This document shows positions 34,527 to 43,828 of a DNA stretch of 64,000 nucleotides, piece after piece. Source of the stretch: Planctomycetia bacterium (GTDB lineage: Bacteria > Planctomycetota > Planctomycetia > Gemmatales > HRBIN36); the NCBI GenBank assembly GCA_016795155.1, contig JAEUIE010000055.1, positions 1 through 64,000 on the forward strand, in the 5' to 3' direction. The translations under genes were made by a program, and so were the position numbers. The notes beneath the pieces are model-generated. The model did no database searches and was not told the DNA's origin. It was given only the letters and a program-made list of their open reading frames with translations. Each line of letters begins with the position of its first letter. Positions within the stretch are counted from its first letter, which is position 1.

Positions 34527-35180
34527 TTAGCAGTCAACCGTTTCGATTACCTGATCTTTCTTCTTGCGTTGGCGGTATACATATCCACCAACACCAGCGA
34601 TTGCCAATCCAATCATGGCAATACTGGCTGGTTCAGGCACAGCAACACCAACCGTGAAGTTATCCATGCTGTTGAATTGAGCTGCCAGAGGAGCTGACAA
34701 AACGAGTGAAGTAATGACCGTGCCGTTATCAGAAGTGAACCCTCGATAATCTGATGCACTAGTCGTGGTGAAACTCTCCACGGTACCGTCGCTGAGTGTT
34801 ATTGTGACCGTGCCAGTCAATGGATTATCAGTCACATCAGTCAGAAAGAAATTGCCACCCAGAGCAGTCACATTACCACTGGTGAATGTGATGGTGAGTG
34901 ACTGTTGAGAATAAGTGTTGCCAATGAATGCACCACTGCGATATAGTGGCTCAATTCCACCAGCTGCGTCAAATATGTACGAAAAGCCAAGGCTTGAAAA
35001 CCCTGCTCCGGAATCATAAGTTCCAGGGTTGCCAGTAAAGGTTTCGGTATAGAAACCAGGTGAAACATTGGCTAGGAAGGTTGCAGAAGACGTGTAGACT
35101 GTGCTCTGCGCTGATAGTTGACTGTGGTTGGATAACAAGCATGAAGCCAGAACGGCAACTGCGACCCATTTCTTCATCAT
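34527..35180 (-). CDS. PEP-CTERM sorted secreted protein
   Basis: About 217 residues from the ATG at 35180, which starts a signal peptide (KKWVAVAVLASCLLS). The C-terminus has VPEPASIAMIGLAIAGVGG, then YVYRQRKKK, the PEP motif, helix and basic tail recognised by exosortase. The central part is a beta-rich secreted domain with many Thr/Ser (YDSGAGFSSLGFSYIF). Exosortase removes the tail and the protein is delivered to the surface or matrix. No exosortase gene is in the window. Its biological role is unknown. Confidence 0.87.
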   Translation of the reverse strand: MMKKWVAVAVLASCLLSNHSQLSAQSTVYTSSATFLANVSPGFYTETFTGNPGTYDSGAGFSSLGFSYIFDAAGGIEPLYRSGAFIGNTYSQQSLTITFTSGNVTALGGNFFLTDVTDNPLTGTVTITLSDGTVESFTTTSASDYRGFTSDNGTVITSLVLSAPLAAQFNSMDNFTVGVAVPEPASIAMIGLAIAGVGGYVYRQRKKKDQVIETVDC

Positions 35181-35362
35181 CGATGCACTCCTGTGCGTTG
35201 TGATGAGTCTCAATCATCCGTTGAATGATTGAAACCCTCTATCCTTAGCTGTTGTTCTATGGAGAAACGTGGATGGGTACGTCTCTTAGCTTCTGCGTAT
35301 CATAGTACATTACGTTGACAAAATAAAGTCAAAAATAAACTTTTTCATTCGATTGAAACAAA

Positions 35363-35393
35363 ACATCCAACTTGGTATTTCCAAGCTGGATGT
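35363..35393 (-). terminator. Terminator-like hairpin after the gene ending at 35410
   Basis: ACATCCAACTTGG (35363-35375) pairs with CCAAGCTGGATGT (35381-35393), with one mismatch and a 5-base loop. On the minus strand it is followed by TTTTGTTTC. It lies 17 bases after the stop codon of the upstream minus-strand gene. Confidence 0.7.
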
Positions 35394-35409
35394 GAAATTG
35401 CATCCCAGA

Positions 35410-36489
35410 TTACCGTACTTGCTTTAATTCACTCCAGTTTCCAGTCAATGTGGCATTGGGATCGAATGTTGCATCATTGCTCAGAACCACCGTTCCGTTG
35501 GAGTGTACCCACGCCTGGTTGTATCCACTCGGTAAGCTGTAGTGCACACCGGCGTTGGTATATTCCTGTGTGCCCCGGATGTAGTCGCTGAACTGCTTAC
35601 TGATGCGATCTTCCGAAGCGTTCTTGTAAGCCCGTGCTTCACGCATCAGGGCCAAGGCATGATCATTGTTAGCGCTGATCTGCCTGCTGATGGTACCGGC
35701 ATCGGCAATGTTCTGCATCATACGTTTGGTAAACAGGCTTCTTACATAGAGCACCTGTTTGTAGTGTTCTGCATTGCCTTTCAGTGAATGGACACAAGCG
35801 AGTATGGCAGGCGTTGCAGCGTCCAGTTCGCCTGCTTCTGCCCGAATAGAAAATGCCAGCCCGACACCCCAGGAGATCATCGAGGCATTGTTTACACCCA
35901 GAGAAACTTCGGGATGATAGAAGCAGGCAACATAGAAATCTTCTTCGACTGACTGCCCCTGGAACTGGTAAGTTACCCGTGTTCGTGTTGCTTTCCAGTT
36001 GCCTTCGCCACTCATTTTCTGACAGAGCCTGGCCAACTCAGGCATATCAAAATGCCTGATAGACTCTGGTTTCACCTTGCGATGGCCGGGCAGTGTGAAT
36101 TCTTCAATCAACTTGCCCGGTGCAGTAGGTTCGAGAACAATCTGGCCCTGGTAGTTGCTCAGCCGCTGCATGGGGAAGACAGGATTCTTCAGGTGGCAGG
36201 CATAGGCGATGGGAAGAAATTCGAGTTGCTGGAAGGTTCCCGGCTTGCTGATAATGGCTTCAAAATTGGCTTGATGATACATATTCGGGTACCATTTCAC
36301 TCCACCTTGAAACTGCCAGCCTTCCGGCTTCAGGATACTCCCTGCCACCATGTTGTTGACCATGGGATCGCGAATGACGACGGGTGTCATGGTCAGCGTT
36401 TTGTCGGGCTCATTTGCAATCGAAGATACCAGGGCGTTGAGAACAACCATGGCTGCAGTGACTATGGATCGAGCGGAAGTTGATAACAT
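35410..36489 (-). CDS. Secreted hypothetical protein
   Basis: About 359 residues from the ATG at 36489, which gives a signal peptide ending near SSIANE; an earlier in-frame start at 36519 adds a polar stretch that would weaken the signal. The mature part begins TLTMTPVVIRDPMVNNMVAG. It shows mixed alpha/beta character, with QALALMREARAY-like helices and a C-terminal YSLPSGYNQAWVHSNGTVVL segment. I do not recognise the family. It is transcribed alone, with a terminator-like hairpin after it. Confidence 0.65.
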   Translation of the reverse strand: MLSTSARSIVTAAMVVLNALVSSIANEPDKTLTMTPVVIRDPMVNNMVAGSILKPEGWQFQGGVKWYPNMYHQANFEAIISKPGTFQQLEFLPIAYACHLKNPVFPMQRLSNYQGQIVLEPTAPGKLIEEFTLPGHRKVKPESIRHFDMPELARLCQKMSGEGNWKATRTRVTYQFQGQSVEEDFYVACFYHPEVSLGVNNASMISWGVGLAFSIRAEAGELDAATPAILACVHSLKGNAEHYKQVLYVRSLFTKRMMQNIADAGTISRQISANNDHALALMREARAYKNASEDRISKQFSDYIRGTQEYTNAGVHYSLPSGYNQAWVHSNGTVVLSNDATFDPNATLTGNWSELKQVR

Positions 36490-36679
36490 GTTTATGCTCC
36501 GGTTGGGGTTATGGTGCACCCATTACCGGAACAGGCTCGACTCGTGACAGAAAAAGTGAACTCGGCTTGCAGAAGTTTTGCAAGCAAAGTAATTTATGTC
36601 AAAATATAGAAGTCAGTAAAATCGTTAGATTAGGCACTCTATTTGCTCAGATAATTTGGGTACACTCGAGACTGTCAAG

Positions 36680-37075
36680 ATGGCTGTTCTGGAACGTAAG
36701 GATTACTCGATTCTGATTGCAGATGACGACCCGTTATGCAGGGAATCGTTAAGGGAGATTATTTCCCCGATAGGTTACCCTACCCTGGTTGCTGAGGATG
36801 GCGAAACCGCCTTGCAACTGCTGGAATCACAGCCAGTGCATTTGTTTCTCTGCGACATGTATATGCGAACCTTGAATGGTCTGGAAACCGTCACACTGGC
36901 CAGGCGAATTGTTTCAGAATTGCCCTGTATTCTCGTCACGGCTTCCTCGGATGATCAACTGGTACGCAAAGCCATGGAAGTTAAGGTGTATTCCATTGTT
37001 AATAAACCTGTCAATCGACATGAGTTAGTTTTCACTTTGCAGCGAGCATTGCGAAAGACTTACAGCTCGCAGTAA
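36680..37075 (+). CDS. Stand-alone response-regulator receiver protein
   Basis: 131 residues from the ATG at 36680. The receiver fold has the acidic pocket IADDDPLCRE, the phospho-acceptor Asp59 in LFLCDMYMR, the switch Thr in ILVTASS and Lys109 in VNKPV. All required residues are present. No output domain and no adjacent kinase are present, so it acts by protein contact in a CheY- or Spo0F-like way; its partner is unknown. It lies about 100 bases upstream of a lone groES, with no shared terminator seen. Confidence 0.88.
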   Translation: MAVLERKDYSILIADDDPLCRESLREIISPIGYPTLVAEDGETALQLLESQPVHLFLCDMYMRTLNGLETVTLARRIVSELPCILVTASSDDQLVRKAMEVKVYSIVNKPVNRHELVFTLQRALRKTYSSQ

Positions 37076-37171
37076 GAAATAGAACAGTTTTCAGCGCTGG
37101 TTTGTATAATCACAGTTATCACCTGCCTTATCAGCCTGTGATTGAATACATCCCCCCGGAGTTGCACATCA

Positions 37172-37459
37172 ATGAAGATTGTCCCTTTGAATGACAAAAT
37201 CATCGTCAAACGAATGGAGGCAGAGGAAAAATCCAAAGGCGGCATAGTCCTTCCCGATTCAGCCCGGGAAAAGCCCCGCCAAGGCAAGGTTCTGAGCATA
37301 GGCGATGGAAAGCTGCTGCCAAACGGCACGCGACAGCCATTCGTTGTCAAAGAAGGTGACAAGGTGCTCTTCAGCTCCTGGGCAGGCAATGAAGTGCGAG
37401 TTGACAATGATGAATTCCTGATCATGACTGAAGATGATCTGCTGGCAGTGGTTGGCTGA
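37172..37459 (+). CDS. groES: Co-chaperonin GroES
   Basis: 95 residues from the ATG at 37172. The sequence IVPLNDKIIVKRMEAEEKSK, then GGIVLPDSAREKPRQGKV and FSSWAGNEV, is the full GroES fold; the mobile loop lies around GGIVLPD. It forms the lid of GroEL. No groEL follows: the next gene is a surface protein 290 bases away after a terminator (37482-37507). It is therefore an orphan groES copy in this window; planctomycetes often carry several groES/groEL sets. Confidence 0.93.
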   Translation: MKIVPLNDKIIVKRMEAEEKSKGGIVLPDSAREKPRQGKVLSIGDGKLLPNGTRQPFVVKEGDKVLFSSWAGNEVRVDNDEFLIMTEDDLLAVVG

Positions 37460-37481
37460 TTGAGAAACCGAATGCGATTCA

Positions 37482-37507
37482 CGCCTCCGATTCTTTCGGA
37501 GGCTTTT
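37482..37507 (+). terminator. Intrinsic terminator of groES
   Basis: GCCTCCGA (37482-37489) pairs with TCGGAGGC (37495-37502), 8 bp around TTCTT, and is followed by TTTTTC. It lies 23 bases after the groES stop. Confidence 0.9.
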
Positions 37508-37749
37508 TCAATTCAAGCAGCGATTCAGGTAACTGCCTTAACTTCAGTAACATCTGTAACACCTGTAGGGTTAGTAGCTTTCCACTTGTAGCGTCCGGGG
37601 GGACTATAACTGGTCCGAAGCGGATCAAGTGTCGTGCGGTACATGCTTTTGAGCCATGCTCGAGGACGATTCCTCCGATCACAATACATAGAGTCTTGCG
37701 CGGGATTGCGCTGGCATGGATGCACAACAGGTCGCATGGAGTGACAACA

Positions 37750-39396
37750 ATGACTCGACCCCCAAGGCGTTCATACGCTTTAGAATTGGAATGTCTGGAG
37801 GATCGTCGCTTACTGGCTGGGAATATCATCAGTGGATTTGTTTTCGAAGATCTCAATGGCAACGGCATACGGGATACAAACGAACCCTCAGTAGCCAACA
37901 GCATTATCGAACTGAAAAACGCATCCGGTAAGGTAGCTGGCACCACAACAACCGATCAGTACGGCTATTATCAATTCAGTACAGACAGTTCACTCGGCTC
38001 CGCGATTCAGTCGCAATCGCAGACGTTGAATTTCTTCAATACTTCGATGAATTCCATTCGGGCCCAGGCCCTGCAGCAGTTCAATCCTTCGCTGGGAACA
38101 CTACAATCGGTTGAAATCAAGCTGAATGGCCAGATCGTCAGCTCCATCAAAGCAGAGAACAAGAGCAGTTCTCCTGTTACTCTCACAGGCTCCGTGGCAG
38201 GCACCATGCTGCTCAATGGACCAGGATTCAACCTCAATCTGCAGATCAGCCCCAGCGCTGTTACTGCACATTCACTTGCAGCCTTTGATGGATCCATTAA
38301 CTACGCTGGTGGATCGGGAATTACGCTTGGCAATCAGTCCGCGTCAGGCATTCAAACCCAGACATTGACAGGCAATGCGGTAAATGCCTTCATTGGCAAC
38401 GAGTCTGTCAACCTCTCCTTCCTGGCTCAATCCAATATACAAGTGACTGGTGGCAGCAATCTTGCCAGCAACATCTCCAGCCTGGGTAATGCCGAAATCA
38501 CTGTTACTTATCGCTATCTGACAGCCAGCCCGCTGAAGGCAGGTAAATATACCATGACGCAGAAATCACAACCTGCCGGCCTACTCGATGGACGCGAATC
38601 TCAGGCGAACACCGTTGTGGCTAATTCGCAAAAGACCGATTCCATCAGTGTGGTGTTAGGCACTTCCAACAGTTCCAACAACAACTTCGGCGAATACCGC
38701 CCTGTTGCCATCAGTGGCAAAGTCTACCACGATAGCAACAACAACGGGCAAATTGACGCGACCGAACAGTTCTTTGCCAATGTCCAGGTCAAACTGACTG
38801 GCACCAATGATCTGGGCAAGAAGCTGACTTTGCTGACTACCACTGATGCCCAGGGCAATTACCAGTTTGGCAACCTGCGGCCCGGCAATTATTCACTAGC
38901 CCAGATGTCACAGCCTGCTGGCTACGTTTCAGGTAAAGTGACTCCAGGCAGCCTGGGTGGAACCGCTGGCACCAAGAAAGATATCAGTTCAATCATGATT
39001 TCGGGCAGCCAGCAAGGAACCAGCTATAACTTCGGACTGAACGCCAAATCAGCAACAGGTATTCCCTCTTCCACACCCGTGCAGCCCAGCAATGGATCAA
39101 CATCGGGTGGCGGTTCAACAGGCATCGGCAAAGGTGTCTTACTGGGAAGCACGCCTATTCGACCACCTAGCAGTGGTGGCAGCACACCTGGAGCCATTGG
39201 CAAAGGACTTCTGCTGGGAAGCACACCTGTTGTACAGCCACCATCCAGCGTAACGCCAACGCCTCCGAGTTCCGCTGGTGGATCTCTGGGTAAAGGGTTG
39301 TTGCTGGGTAGCACACCCATCAGACCACCGAGCAGTGGAGGGAGCAGCTCTGCTGCGATTGGAAAAGGGCTTTTGCTGGGTAGCAGTTTCAAATAA
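37750..39396 (+). CDS. Surface protein with SdrD-type repeats and a C-terminal LLGS repeat tail
   Basis: About 548 residues from the ATG at 37750. The N-terminus carries the planctomycete ALELECLEDRRLLAG motif. A first SdrD B-like domain (GFVFEDLNGNGIRDTNEPS) is followed by an insert like a choice-of-anchor domain, then a second SdrD B-like domain (GKVYHDSNNNGQIDATEQF) near residues 330-440. The last about 90 residues are a four-fold repeat of (I/L)GKG(V/L)LLGS spaced by Pro/Ser/Gly linkers. It is probably exported to the cell surface and stabilised by Ca2+ in the SdrD domains. It is immediately followed by the barrel-protein gene 39459-41186. Confidence 0.8.
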   Translation: MTRPPRRSYALELECLEDRRLLAGNIISGFVFEDLNGNGIRDTNEPSVANSIIELKNASGKVAGTTTTDQYGYYQFSTDSSLGSAIQSQSQTLNFFNTSMNSIRAQALQQFNPSLGTLQSVEIKLNGQIVSSIKAENKSSSPVTLTGSVAGTMLLNGPGFNLNLQISPSAVTAHSLAAFDGSINYAGGSGITLGNQSASGIQTQTLTGNAVNAFIGNESVNLSFLAQSNIQVTGGSNLASNISSLGNAEITVTYRYLTASPLKAGKYTMTQKSQPAGLLDGRESQANTVVANSQKTDSISVVLGTSNSSNNNFGEYRPVAISGKVYHDSNNNGQIDATEQFFANVQVKLTGTNDLGKKLTLLTTTDAQGNYQFGNLRPGNYSLAQMSQPAGYVSGKVTPGSLGGTAGTKKDISSIMISGSQQGTSYNFGLNAKSATGIPSSTPVQPSNGSTSGGGSTGIGKGVLLGSTPIRPPSSGGSTPGAIGKGLLLGSTPVVQPPSSVTPTPPSSAGGSLGKGLLLGSTPIRPPSSGGSSSAAIGKGLLLGSSFK

Positions 39397-39458
39397 CAGA
39401 CAACCCTCTGAAGGATCAACTACTTCGCCGTAGGACAACGCATACTGGAGTGATGGCA

Positions 39459-41186
39459 ATGAAACGGTCGTACATCAAGTGGTGCAGCTTTGCGATTGTG
39501 GGATTTGGAGCATTACCCATCGTCGCCCAGGACTGGAAGCCTGTCAGCACCCATACCGCCCGTTATGAAGAGGCAGCTACCTCTTCGATGTCCCTGCTGG
39601 GCAGGCCCATCACGGGTCGATCCAAAGTGGATCAGGCCATCGAACGCACCGGCTTTGCTGGTGACAACAGCATGGCATTGCCCATTCCTCAGGCGCCAGC
39701 AGGGAAATCATATGGCGTTGAAACTCTGCCGCCACCGCGTGTTTCTGCTTCGGGATACCCGATTGCAACAGCACCCGCCAATGCGGTTTTACCTCCAAAC
39801 ATGAAACTGATGCCTGCTGCCCAGACACCTCCGATGGGTGCAGGAACTGTCATTTATCCAGGCAGCATGCCCTATCCTTCAGGAGATTTCGCCCAGGGTC
39901 AGCCGCAACCAGGTGGCCCGCCAGTGGTGGTCAATGGACCAATCGATGGGCAGATCTTTCAAGGTGCACCGATTTATGACGGCGGTGCGTTCCCCGGCAT
40001 GCAATACAGCGGGGGCATGTCTGATCGATACTTCCTGCAGTCAATTCATGGCAGCCCAGGCCTCTGGTATGGCAGTCTCGATTTTGTCCTCTTTTCGGTT
40101 ACTCCAGACAAGGCTCCTGCTCTGGTGATTACCGGCCCACAGAATACCACCAGCATTCTGGATGGAACCGTCGTCTATGGCGGAAGCGATCTGCCCACCG
40201 ATACCATGCTCGGTGGTAGAGTCAGCATGGGTGTCTGGTTTAATCGACGCCAGTCTTGGGGTATGTTCGGCAGCTTCTTTACCACACAAGACCAGGCCAT
40301 GCATTACCAGGCTGGCTCTGCAGATGGCAGTACCTTCTATGCTCGACCCTTCTTCAATACGAGCACCGTCAATTTTAATGGCACACCGCGTGTACCTGCG
40401 GAAGATTTGGAACAGGTTTCGCAGTTAGGAACAGCTTTACGGCCTGCTCTTGGTGGTTTCGTGAACATCGATCGCACGAGCAAGCTTCGCGGCGCGGATT
40501 TGAACTTCAGGTTCAATCTGTGCAATAACTTTCCACCTTGCCGAAGAACCCATTGGAACATCGATGGTTATGCAGGCGTGAAATATCTGGGCTTTGATGA
40601 AACGCTGAACATCACGGAGAACATCAACGTATTGAATGACTTTGTGATAGATCCCAATACTACACTGCTTCAGGGTACACAATTCTTCGTGCAGGATCGC
40701 TTCAGCACACAGAATGCATTTATTGGCGGCAATATCGGCTTGATCAGCGAAGCACGCATGGGACGATTCTTCATCGAAATGCGTACCGGCATTGCATTGG
40801 GTGGCACCCAGCAAACGGTAACGATTGGTGGCAATACGCAAGTCACTACGCCTAACGGCCAGACAACCGGGTTGCTGACAGGAGGCTTGCTCGCACAGGA
40901 ATCGAACATTGGCACCAATACCCGATCACAGTTCAGCTATGTTCCCGAACTGGGGTTAAAACTTGGATTGCAAGTGACCGATCATCTTCGTGTCTTCGCT
41001 GGTTATGAAATGATGTACTGGTCGAACGTGGTACGCCCCGGACAACAGATTGATCGCAGCGTCAACGCCAGCCAGTTGCCGCAATTCCCTGGACCAACCA
41101 GCGGTGAAGTCCGACCACTGTTCAACTACCAGACGAGCAATCTCTGGATCAGCGGTTTCTCTGCGGGCGTATCCTGGATTTTCTAA
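39459..41186 (+). CDS. BBP7-family outer-membrane beta-barrel protein
   Basis: About 575 residues from the ATG at 39459 with a signal peptide ending near PIVAQD. A Pro/Gly-rich linker region covers about residues 75-190. From there the sequence is beta-rich with alternating aromatic residues, containing GGRVSMGVWFNRRQSWGMFG, WNIDGYAGVKYLGFDETLNI and GFSAGVSWIF at the end. This is the BBP7 (DUF1551) planctomycete barrel family, thought to sit in the outer membrane. It follows the SdrD-like gene by 62 bases. Confidence 0.85.
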   Translation: MKRSYIKWCSFAIVGFGALPIVAQDWKPVSTHTARYEEAATSSMSLLGRPITGRSKVDQAIERTGFAGDNSMALPIPQAPAGKSYGVETLPPPRVSASGYPIATAPANAVLPPNMKLMPAAQTPPMGAGTVIYPGSMPYPSGDFAQGQPQPGGPPVVVNGPIDGQIFQGAPIYDGGAFPGMQYSGGMSDRYFLQSIHGSPGLWYGSLDFVLFSVTPDKAPALVITGPQNTTSILDGTVVYGGSDLPTDTMLGGRVSMGVWFNRRQSWGMFGSFFTTQDQAMHYQAGSADGSTFYARPFFNTSTVNFNGTPRVPAEDLEQVSQLGTALRPALGGFVNIDRTSKLRGADLNFRFNLCNNFPPCRRTHWNIDGYAGVKYLGFDETLNITENINVLNDFVIDPNTTLLQGTQFFVQDRFSTQNAFIGGNIGLISEARMGRFFIEMRTGIALGGTQQTVTIGGNTQVTTPNGQTTGLLTGGLLAQESNIGTNTRSQFSYVPELGLKLGLQVTDHLRVFAGYEMMYWSNVVRPGQQIDRSVNASQLPQFPGPTSGEVRPLFNYQTSNLWISGFSAGVSWIF

Positions 41187-41210
41187 GTTGCTTTTGAACA
41201 ACTCGAAAGC

Positions 41211-41312
41211 TGTGGCAGGGTCGTGTGGTACTCCACTCGACCCTGTATTATTGCAATAACTTTATGTCGCGGCATCAGGGTCGAAACGGAGTACCGTTAC
41301 GACCCTGCCACA
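41211..41312. repeat. Convergent-junction repeat R2 (GGTACTCC type)
   Basis: The outer arms TGTGGCAGGGTCGT (41211-41224) and ACGACCCTGCCACA (41299-41312) pair perfectly. Inner arms GGTACTCC/GGAGTACC (41227-41234 with 41288-41295) and CGACCCTG/CAGGGTCG (41238-41245 with 41276-41283) pair as well. It lies between the barrel gene and lptG, which converge. Confidence 0.88.
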
Positions 41313-41331
41313 GATTTTCAACAGATTTTTT

Positions 41332-42525
41332 CTACGTGCGCATGGTTGACAAGACGGGTGGAACAATCGGTCCGAGAACCAGTAACGGCAGCCAGGCTGC
41401 CAGTGCCGGGTCGATGGCATCAGTCTTGATGAGCGCTGAAGTCGCCATGCCGAAACCCTGCAGCAAGCCATAAATCATCAGGCACCAGGCAACACGCACA
41501 AAGATGTTCCATTCTGATCGTCCCACGATGATGGGCAGGCCTAACAGGAACAACAGCAGATCATAAAACGGTGCAACCAGCCGCTGATGCATCAGTCCGA
41601 TGACCGCAGAACGCTGGGGTAGACCTTCTTCGGTCTCCAGTGCTTCAAACAAATCTGCGGTGGATTGAAACAGATACCAATTCGGCCTTCTGACAAGTCT
41701 CTTGTAGCTCAGTTCTGTATGCAGGAAGAATTGCCCGGGTTTTAATTGCCTGATGGCCGGGTGTGCGATGGGCAGAACATCGGGAGTAGAGCCATTCATG
41801 AACCAGCCATGATCCTCAGGCCGGGTACCTGCATGGTAGAACATCTCCTTCGACTGGATGTGCAGAGTTTTACCTGTGATATCTGAGGGAAATGTCACAC
41901 GGGCAAACTGAATCATCTGTCGATTGGGATAAGCAACCTTCGCCTCAATATGGATATGTCGATTGTCGAATGTACCGGAGACCAGTAATGGACGCTTGCC
42001 CAGCGGGTCTTCTGCCTGCCTGAGCAGATTATCCGCGCAGTGAGGTATGACCAGTTCAGTATCCAGCCATTGCAGTACGAGAAAAAAACTGGTGATAGCA
42101 GCGAGTGGTATCAGCAAGCGTCGAAGCGGAACGCCTGCTGCCAGGATGGGCATCAGTTCGTTCTGCCGCTCCATCCAGCCTAATGTAAATGCACCAGCCA
42201 GGAGAATGATGATCCCGTTGACGCGCTGAAAGAACACTGGAACGCGGTAAGCATAGTACACGCCTACGTTTCTGAAAAAGGTAGAAACCTTTTCCATTGG
42301 CGTTTGTTCTACAGACGATTTGCCTTTCTTGTGGACAACCCCCGTGGTAGATGCCTGATTGGCTCGTTGTTCTTTCATCAGGACTTTAACAGGATCGGGC
42401 GCGGTAAATTCTTCGAACTTGGTAAAGACATCGATCACGATGTACATCATCACCAGGCTGGCAAAGGTTGCCAGGTAGGCAAACAGAAACTGCCTTAACA
42501 GGTATCGATCCAGCAGGGTCACCAT
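41332..42525 (-). CDS. lptG: LPS export permease LptG-like
   Basis: 397 residues with six membrane helices in the LptF/LptG (YjgP/YjgQ) pattern: LLDRYLLRQFLFAYLATFAS first, then the large periplasmic beta-jellyroll part (about residues 150-300), then three C-terminal helices. LptF and LptG form the inner-membrane ring that extracts lipopolysaccharide. It lies 27 bases after the lptF-like gene and is co-transcribed. The inserted QRANQASTTGVVHKKGKSSV stretch after the first helix is longer than in E. coli. No lptB, lptA or lptC is near. Confidence 0.85.
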   Translation of the reverse strand: MVTLLDRYLLRQFLFAYLATFASLVMMYIVIDVFTKFEEFTAPDPVKVLMKEQRANQASTTGVVHKKGKSSVEQTPMEKVSTFFRNVGVYYAYRVPVFFQRVNGIIILLAGAFTLGWMERQNELMPILAAGVPLRRLLIPLAAITSFFLVLQWLDTELVIPHCADNLLRQAEDPLGKRPLLVSGTFDNRHIHIEAKVAYPNRQMIQFARVTFPSDITGKTLHIQSKEMFYHAGTRPEDHGWFMNGSTPDVLPIAHPAIRQLKPGQFFLHTELSYKRLVRRPNWYLFQSTADLFEALETEEGLPQRSAVIGLMHQRLVAPFYDLLLFLLGLPIIVGRSEWNIFVRVAWCLMIYGLLQGFGMATSALIKTDAIDPALAAWLPLLVLGPIVPPVLSTMRT

Positions 42526-42552
42526 GTTGCTCCTGTTCCTGGGAATAAGCCC

Positions 42553-43698
42553 TTATCGGCGTCCGAGTCGCCATAAGAGCATCAGTCCGGCAACTCCCAG
42601 AACGGCATTGCCCAGCCACATGGCCAGGTACACATTGTTTCCATCCTTACCCAGGTTTTTCATCAGCAGATTGAGTGGATAGTAGACCAGCACAATAGGC
42701 AGAAAACAGGTGACGAAGGAACTCAGAAAATCACTCTTTTGAAACCAGATTGCTACCGGGCAGCCGATCAGAACAAAAAAGAAACAACCGAGTGCCAGCG
42801 ATGGTCGTTCCGCCAGTTCCACCCGCAGTTCGCCAACCTCACGACGAATGTCATAGTACTTCTGCCGTTGAACCAGATATTCCGTACTTCCCGGCGAATA
42901 CTTCTCCAGTTCTTCCTTTTGCTTCTCCTCTTCGACAACTGCATCGACCTGGCGTTCAAGGATTTCCGGAATAGACCGCTCTCGTGGCCGGGGATTGCGA
43001 TTGACCTTCTTAGGGAACGGAATCTTGATGACTTCCCGTTCAAACTGGCCTGAATTTCCCTCGCGAATGACGTCGGGCAGGATCAGCGTGACGATGATCG
43101 TCTTGGTATCCAGATCGACTTTGATTTCCGCTTCCTCAGCGGAAGCTATCATGACGTACTCACCCTTTTCATTGCGTTGTTTGAAGATAGGGCCAATGAG
43201 TCGTTTGCCGTGCACTTCCCGAACATAGATGGAGTATTGAAACCCAGGTTCGTTAAAACAGAGATCACGCCGCAGCTTGGCGTAGAGAAAATCTTCTGAT
43301 TCGTTGAATGCCATGCCCCTCAAGCGATGATGCGTGTGGGGAATATACTCGTAATGCAGCGCAAACACGCCCGCTGATATCAGCAGACTGAGCAGCACCG
43401 CAGGCCATAAAGCAACACGAATGGGAATGCCAGCAGCCTTGATGGCTGTAATTTCGTTATCAGCCGACAACCTGCCATACACCACTGCCACGGTAAATAG
43501 CATGGTGGCAGGAACGGTATAGGGCAAGGTACTGGGCAGAAGCAGCGGCACCAGCAACATGATATGTTCCGGACCCAGACCCTGCTGCGAGGTTTCCTGC
43601 ACAATGCCTGCCATCACCACGATGGAGGAAAGGCCAGCCAGGGCCATGATGAAGATGCGGAGCAATTCCCAGAGTATGTACCGATGGATAAGGAGCAC
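42553..43698 (-). CDS. lptF: LPS export permease LptF-like
   Basis: 381 residues. The N-terminal LLIHRYILWELLRIFIMALA, the LLLPSTLPYTVPATMLFTVA helix and the VVYGRLSADNEITAIKAAG motif are diagnostic for LptF. The periplasmic part (about residues 130-300) carries a charged helical stretch (QVDAVVEEEKQKEELEKYS), then the final helices end ALGCFFFVLIGCPVAI. It heads the lptF-lptG operon. Together with LptB2 it powers LPS transfer to the periplasmic bridge. Confidence 0.87.
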   Translation of the reverse strand: MLLIHRYILWELLRIFIMALAGLSSIVVMAGIVQETSQQGLGPEHIMLLVPLLLPSTLPYTVPATMLFTVAVVYGRLSADNEITAIKAAGIPIRVALWPAVLLSLLISAGVFALHYEYIPHTHHRLRGMAFNESEDFLYAKLRRDLCFNEPGFQYSIYVREVHGKRLIGPIFKQRNEKGEYVMIASAEEAEIKVDLDTKTIIVTLILPDVIREGNSGQFEREVIKIPFPKKVNRNPRPRERSIPEILERQVDAVVEEEKQKEELEKYSPGSTEYLVQRQKYYDIRREVGELRVELAERPSLALGCFFFVLIGCPVAIWFQKSDFLSSFVTCFLPIVLVYYPLNLLMKNLGKDGNNVYLAMWLGNAVLGVAGLMLLWRLGRR

Positions 43699-43828
43699 GA
43701 ACAGTCCCCGTTCAGAAAACCGTGTCGGCGGACTATACCGGCTTGGCGCTGGGGGTCAAGGCGGGGTTGCTGGAACCACGTTATTGAGGTAATTTGCGCA
43801 AGCTGAATGCCTAGCGAAAGGATGCACC

